DNA of 64,000 nt. It comes from Soonwooa sp032078105. Lineage in GTDB: Bacteria; Bacteroidota; Bacteroidia; Flavobacteriales; Weeksellaceae. The notes beneath the pieces were generated by a model. It was not told the DNA's origin. It saw only the letters and a program-made list of their open reading frames with translations, and did no database searches. The stretch is taken from contig JBJZOS010000003.1 in NCBI GenBank assembly GCA_046269235.1, positions 62,001 to 126,000 on the forward strand, given 5' to 3'. Positions 60,348 to 64,000 of this stretch are shown in pieces. The position numbers and the translations under genes are program-made. Position 1 is the stretch's first letter, and each line of letters begins with the position of its first letter.

Positions 60348-62528
60348 ATGCCATTTTTTTATAAGCTTATTCTTATTATTGCATTCAGTAGTCTTTCCTT
60401 GTGTGCCTTGGCTCAGGAAAATAACCTTGATGCGCTTATAAATAATTATACATCACAAAAGACATCTTCTACATCCAATAGCGAACTGATTTCAGCATTG
60501 GAGAAAAATATACTTACTGATCCTGCCGGAGCTACTTCCAAAATAGATCGTCTTATATTGGCAGCTCAACGCAAAAATGATAACAGCACAACGCTAAGTC
60601 TTTCGCGTCTAAAAGGAGCATCATTATTCTATCAGGGAAAATTTGTAGAAGCAGAAAAAGTTACACAAAAGGCTTACGAATTGGCAAAAAAATACAATGT
60701 ACAGTCGCAAATGCCGCGTATTCTGGCAACAAAAGGCAATGCGCAGATTATGCAATCTAAACTACCCGAAGCATTAGAAACACAGAACCAAGGACTAAAA
60801 ATCGCAGAATCGCTCAAAGACGAGCCAACAATCCATTTAATAAAAAATAATCTTGTTGCTATTTATCTGCAAATGAATGATTTTGATCTTGCAAAACATC
60901 ATCTGGAAGATAACATTCGCTTTTATAGCAAAATACCGGCGATGGCAAATGTTTTGGCTACAAACTATAATAATCTGGCACTGGTTTATGAGAAACAGAA
61001 AGACTACAAAAAGTCCAACGAAATTCTACACAAAGCATTGGCGCAAAATGGGGTCGAAGCGAATAAAACATTGCTCTCGCAGATATACAACAATCTGGGC
61101 AGTGGGTACAACAATCTGAACGAAAACGATTCTGCCTTTTATTATTTCAGCAAAGCGTACGAGGTAACAACAGAAACTAAAAACACAAAAAGTCAAGCCG
61201 TTAGTAAAATAGGTTTATCGGATTATTATTTCAAAACCAAGAATTACAGCGAAGCCGAAAAACTAGCCTCTGAAGCTTATGCTACAGGGAAAGAGGTAAA
61301 ATCTATCGACGTGCAGAAAGAAAGTGCAGACCAATTAATGAAGATTTATAATTACCTGTATCAACCTGACGCAGCTCAAAAATATTATCAAATCAGTAAA
61401 CTGTTGACAGATAGTATATCTAATCAGGACAATACCCGAAAGCTGACACGATTGCAAATGCAGTATGATTTTGATAAAAAAGAAGAGCAATACAAGCACC
61501 AACAAATTGTACACAACCTGAATCTTCAACAACAGATATTGTTGAATGAGCTTAATCAAAACGAATTAGCCAAAACGCAGCAAGAACAAAAATTACAATC
61601 AGCCGAACTGGAAAATCAAAAATTGCAAAATGCTGAAAATAACCAAAAACTAAAAATAACGACACAGGAAAAAACATTGGCAGAGAATAAGAATAAAAGT
61701 CTGCAACAAGAGAATGAGTTGGCGACACTTAAGCTTAAACAATTCTGGCTGTACGGATTCATTGGACTACTCGTTGCCGGATTGCTGTTTTTTCTTTGGT
61801 GGAATAAAAACCGTTTGCAACAGCTGAAAACAGAAAATAAACTGAAAGAAAAAGAAGCTGAAGAATTACTTCAAAAAAATAAGGTAACAGAAAGCGAGCT
61901 GAAAGCTATTCGTTCGCAGATGAATCCGCATTTTATTTTTAATGTTCTTAATTCTATCGAAGCCTATATAGTAGAGAGCGAACCCGAAATGGCGCGTTCA
62001 CTGGTACAAAAATTTGCAAAGCTAAGCCGTATGATCTTGGAAAACTCGACACAGCCGCTTTCTACACTGGAAAGCGAATGGAAGGTCAACAAAATCTACA
62101 CCGATATTGAGCATATTCGTTTTGGCAAACATTTCGATTACCGCTTTGAGGTCGAAAAAGGACTGGATCTACGTCAGTATCTCATTCCTCCAATGATGTT
62201 ACAGCCCCTCATAGAAAATGCTATACTTCACGGTTTGCGATACGAACGGGAGCCGGGAGCATCTTTACTTGTTACGGCAACAGAAACCGACAAGCACATC
62301 GAAATAAAAGTGATAGATAACGGATCAGGATTGGGCAACGCTAAGGCGGAAACACCGGGATACAAAAAGAAATCATTTGGACTGTCCTCTATAAAAGACC
62401 GTATCGAGATTCTGAACAGCGATTATCCTGATCTACAAGCCTCGTTTGAAATTATAGACCGTGCCACTTTAGGGGAAAAAGGTTGTATTTCTTTGCTGCG
62501 TCTACCAAAAATTGAAGAAAGAAAGTAG
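60348..62528 (+). CDS. TPR-containing LytS-type sensor histidine kinase
   Basis: A 726-residue sensor kinase. A signal/TM leader (LILIIAFSSLSLCALAQ) is followed by a periplasmic region (~30-370) of tetratricopeptide repeats (ALETQNQGLKIAESL, ATNYNNLALVYEKQKDYKKS, SQIYNNLGSGYNNLNENDSA) and a long coiled coil (370-460). One TM spans ~466-485 (FWLYGFIGLLVAGLLFFLWW), and the kinase core follows: His528 in SQMNPHFIFNVLNSIEAYI, N-box MMLQPLIENAILHGLRYE, G-box DNGSGLG and FGLSSIKDRIEIL. This is the HisK/HATPase pairing used with LytTR regulators. It is convergent with the LytTR gene and divergent from the lipoprotein array. Confidence 0.92.
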   Translation: MPFFYKLILIIAFSSLSLCALAQENNLDALINNYTSQKTSSTSNSELISALEKNILTDPAGATSKIDRLILAAQRKNDNSTTLSLSRLKGASLFYQGKFVEAEKVTQKAYELAKKYNVQSQMPRILATKGNAQIMQSKLPEALETQNQGLKIAESLKDEPTIHLIKNNLVAIYLQMNDFDLAKHHLEDNIRFYSKIPAMANVLATNYNNLALVYEKQKDYKKSNEILHKALAQNGVEANKTLLSQIYNNLGSGYNNLNENDSAFYYFSKAYEVTTETKNTKSQAVSKIGLSDYYFKTKNYSEAEKLASEAYATGKEVKSIDVQKESADQLMKIYNYLYQPDAAQKYYQISKLLTDSISNQDNTRKLTRLQMQYDFDKKEEQYKHQQIVHNLNLQQQILLNELNQNELAKTQQEQKLQSAELENQKLQNAENNQKLKITTQEKTLAENKNKSLQQENELATLKLKQFWLYGFIGLLVAGLLFFLWWNKNRLQQLKTENKLKEKEAEELLQKNKVTESELKAIRSQMNPHFIFNVLNSIEAYIVESEPEMARSLVQKFAKLSRMILENSTQPLSTLESEWKVNKIYTDIEHIRFGKHFDYRFEVEKGLDLRQYLIPPMMLQPLIENAILHGLRYEREPGASLLVTATETDKHIEIKVIDNGSGLGNAKAETPGYKKKSFGLSSIKDRIEILNSDYPDLQASFEIIDRATLGEKGCISLLRLPKIEERK

Positions 62529-62562
62529 GATTAAGAGTTACGGAATATTAGAATGCGAAAGT

Positions 62563-63276
62563 TTACGCCAGTTTTTCAAGTAGCATTGCTTTTTTTGTAG
62601 AAGAAACTTCAATTTCTGCACCATTTGCAAGTTCCAAAACATCGCCTTTTCGCAATTTTACAATATAATCCAGATTAACAATCGCACTGCGATTCACCCT
62701 AAAAAAACAGTCTTCTGAAAGTATCGCTTCATATTCTTTCAGCGTTTTCGAAACAATAATCTTATTTCCAGACACGACATGGAAAACACTGTAATTGCTC
62801 ATGGCTTCAACGGTGATAATATCGCTTTTTTTGATGTAATAAATTCCTTCGGCGGTAGCTAAAGACAGTCGCCCGTTGTCTTTCTTGTTGTTTTGCTGTA
62901 TGTTAGCTTTTTTGCTGACTTTTTCTTCAAGCTTGTTGATGGCTGCTTCCAATTCTTCGGGATCGACAGGCTTCATTAGGTAATCCAACGCATCGTTGCG
63001 AAGAGCATTCAGTACATAGGCATCGTAAGCAGTTACGAAAATAACCTCAAAATTAAATTGCCCCAAGAGCTCCAAAAATTGAAAGCCGTTGATTTTGGGC
63101 ATTTCAATATCCAGAAAAAGAACATCAATATCTAAATTTTTAATAATAGTCAAAGCTTTTTTGGGATCATTGAAAATGGCTACAACCTCTAATTTGTCTG
63201 AAAAATTTGCAAGCTTATGGTTTAAAAGAGAAGTTCCCTTTTCTTCATCGTCTAATATTATTGCCTTTATCATCAT
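62563..63276 (-). CDS. LytTR family response regulator
   Basis: A 237-residue two-component regulator: receiver domain IKAIILDDEEKGTSLLNHKL with phospho-acceptor Asp56 in DVLFLDIEMPKI and Lys in DYLMKPVDPEELEAAI. The C-terminal LytTR DNA-binding domain follows (YYIKKSDIITVEAMSNYSVF; CFFRVNRSAIVNLDYIVKL; ELANGAEIEVSSTKKAMLLE). I start at the double ATG 63276/63273; the long frame up to 63468 adds a non-homologous stretch. The likely partner is the convergent TPR histidine kinase, 34 bases away. Confidence 0.92.
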   Translation of the reverse strand: MMIKAIILDDEEKGTSLLNHKLANFSDKLEVVAIFNDPKKALTIIKNLDIDVLFLDIEMPKINGFQFLELLGQFNFEVIFVTAYDAYVLNALRNDALDYLMKPVDPEELEAAINKLEEKVSKKANIQQNNKKDNGRLSLATAEGIYYIKKSDIITVEAMSNYSVFHVVSGNKIIVSKTLKEYEAILSEDCFFRVNRSAIVNLDYIVKLRKGDVLELANGAEIEVSSTKKAMLLEKLA

Positions 63277-63421
63277 TGTGAAAATTATTTGTTCATACAA
63301 AATTCCGAATGAAAAGTATTTCTTCAAAAATACGGTAAAATACACTTCAAAAATATTAAATTGAGTGTGCTGTCCTATAAAATGATTGAATGTGTATAAT
63401 GAATAAGGGAAACGATAAATA

Positions 63422-64000
63422 CTAATGTTCTGGACTAATGTAATGCAAAATCTGATATAGGGAAGCATTCCGGTAACGTTTCATTTGTTCGGCATCGGTT
63501 TCGAAACCTTCTTCTATGGCTTTCTTTAGGGGATCGAACAAAGCTTCCCATTTTCTACGGTCTTTGGGGACAGCTCCGGTAAACTGTTTAAATTCACGGA
63601 TAAAATGGTTTTGATCAAAATAATCAAACTGGTGTACAATATCTGACCAACCTGCATTGGGATTTTCTCCCAAAAAATTTTGAACGGCAGTAAACCTGGC
63701 AACACGTCCGAATAATTTGGGGTTAACACCTATAATTTCCGTAAAATGCTTGGTTAGCCCAGAATGTGACATATCCACTTTTTTGTAAATTTCCTTTATC
63801 GGCACATTCCCAAATTTTTCTGTAATTTCCTGGCTGACTTTAATGATACGCTCGTCAGTTGTTTTTGACCGTTTTTGCAGTTCGGCGATCAGAAATTTTT
63901 CCAAAATCCGCATGCAGTATTCGTCATCGTGCAAATGAGCTTCCAAATCGGGCAACAAATCTTTTAATGCCGGAAATAATTCGGTAGCATCTACGGTGAT
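63422..64000 (-). CDS. AraC family transcriptional regulator, 3' part (runs off the edge)
   Basis: At least 192 C-terminal residues are visible; the frame is open to the window edge, so the start lies beyond 64000. The visible part has a partial N-terminal domain (ATELFPALKDLLPDLEAHLH) and an AraC-type double helix-turn-helix (GNVPIKEIYKKVDMSHSGLT; VGWSDIVHQFDYFDQNHFIREFK, with N-x-x-F-x-x-x-F). A short tail ends LYQILHYISPEH. It follows the LytTR gene on the same strand with a 145-base gap. A role in controlling the array is possible but only from position. Confidence 0.8.
   Translation of the reverse strand: MTVDATELFPALKDLLPDLEAHLHDDEYCMRILEKFLIAELQKRSKTTDERIIKVSQEITEKFGNVPIKEIYKKVDMSHSGLTKHFTEIIGVNPKLFGRVARFTAVQNFLGENPNAGWSDIVHQFDYFDQNHFIREFKQFTGAVPKDRRKWEALFDPLKKAIEEGFETDAEQMKRYRNASLYQILHYISPEH

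Noticed and set aside
62563..63468. Response regulator with a 64-residue N-terminal extension
   Set aside because: The extension is an AT-rich, non-homologous frame; receiver domains start at M-I-K-A-I-I-L-D-D.

Overview
The window comes from a member of the Bacteroidota, almost certainly class Flavobacteriia and most likely a Chryseobacterium-like Weeksellaceae. Reasons: low GC; promoters with the Bacteroidota -7 box TAnnTTTG; weak Shine-Dalgarno signals; two genes (one intact, one decayed) with type IX secretion C-terminal sorting domains; and lipoproteins with a CSSSDDD-type surface-export signal after the lipobox. The genus is an inference. No tRNA, rRNA, CRISPR array, prophage or insertion sequence was recognised.

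Layout. 0-8.2 kb: recQ, a family-4 glycosyltransferase, lpdA, a DUF4476 exported protein, a DHA2-type MFS exporter and secG. 8.4-9.2 kb: a decayed type IX-exported protein. 9.2-18.5 kb: an exported S9 peptidase, an orphan histidine kinase, a PaaI-type thioesterase, topB, and a minus-strand lower-ligand cobalamin cluster (cobT, cobS, cobC) behind a GyrI-like protein. 19.2-30.3 kb: glutaryl-CoA dehydrogenase, a type IX cargo protein, an AddB-like nuclease, rsmG, an aspartate-type aminotransferase, a peroxiredoxin-thioredoxin-small protein redox set, a HAD hydrolase and a FrnE-like DsbA protein. 30.3-37.6 kb mixes intact genes (VOC protein, thioesterase, UbiB/ABC1 kinase, agmatinase-type ureohydrolase, aldo/keto reductase) with four decaying ones: an antiporter-like tail, an S12 serine hydrolase, a DUF1801 protein and a pyruvate-oxidase-like enzyme. 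38-42.4 kb: a TolC/HlyD/ABC-2 permease export operon, then a Crp/Fnr regulator. 42.4-43.95 kb: a small accessory unit (two SnoaL-like proteins and a divergent HxlR regulator) bounded by inverted repeats. 44-50.3 kb: housekeeping gcvT, terC, guaA, purD and a pirin.

51-60.1 kb is the most unusual part: eleven co-directional minus-strand genes for small exported proteins and lipoproteins, including four tandem paralogues of one unrecognised family and two of a YD-repeat-like family, several with almost identical signal peptides. They end at a lipoprotein alpha/beta hydrolase. Opposite and beyond it lie a TPR-LytS-type histidine kinase, a LytTR response regulator and an AraC-type regulator that runs off the right edge.

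The strongest unexplained signals are: (i) three dispersed copies of a ~95-nt element sharing a closing helix whose bases change in compensation, that is, a structured RNA or mobile repeat; (ii) the inverted-repeat-bounded HxlR/SnoaL unit with a large imperfect hairpin at one end, resembling an integron-type cassette; and (iii) the tandem lipoprotein array with its intergenic repeats. All function calls rest on reading motifs by eye; no database search was run.
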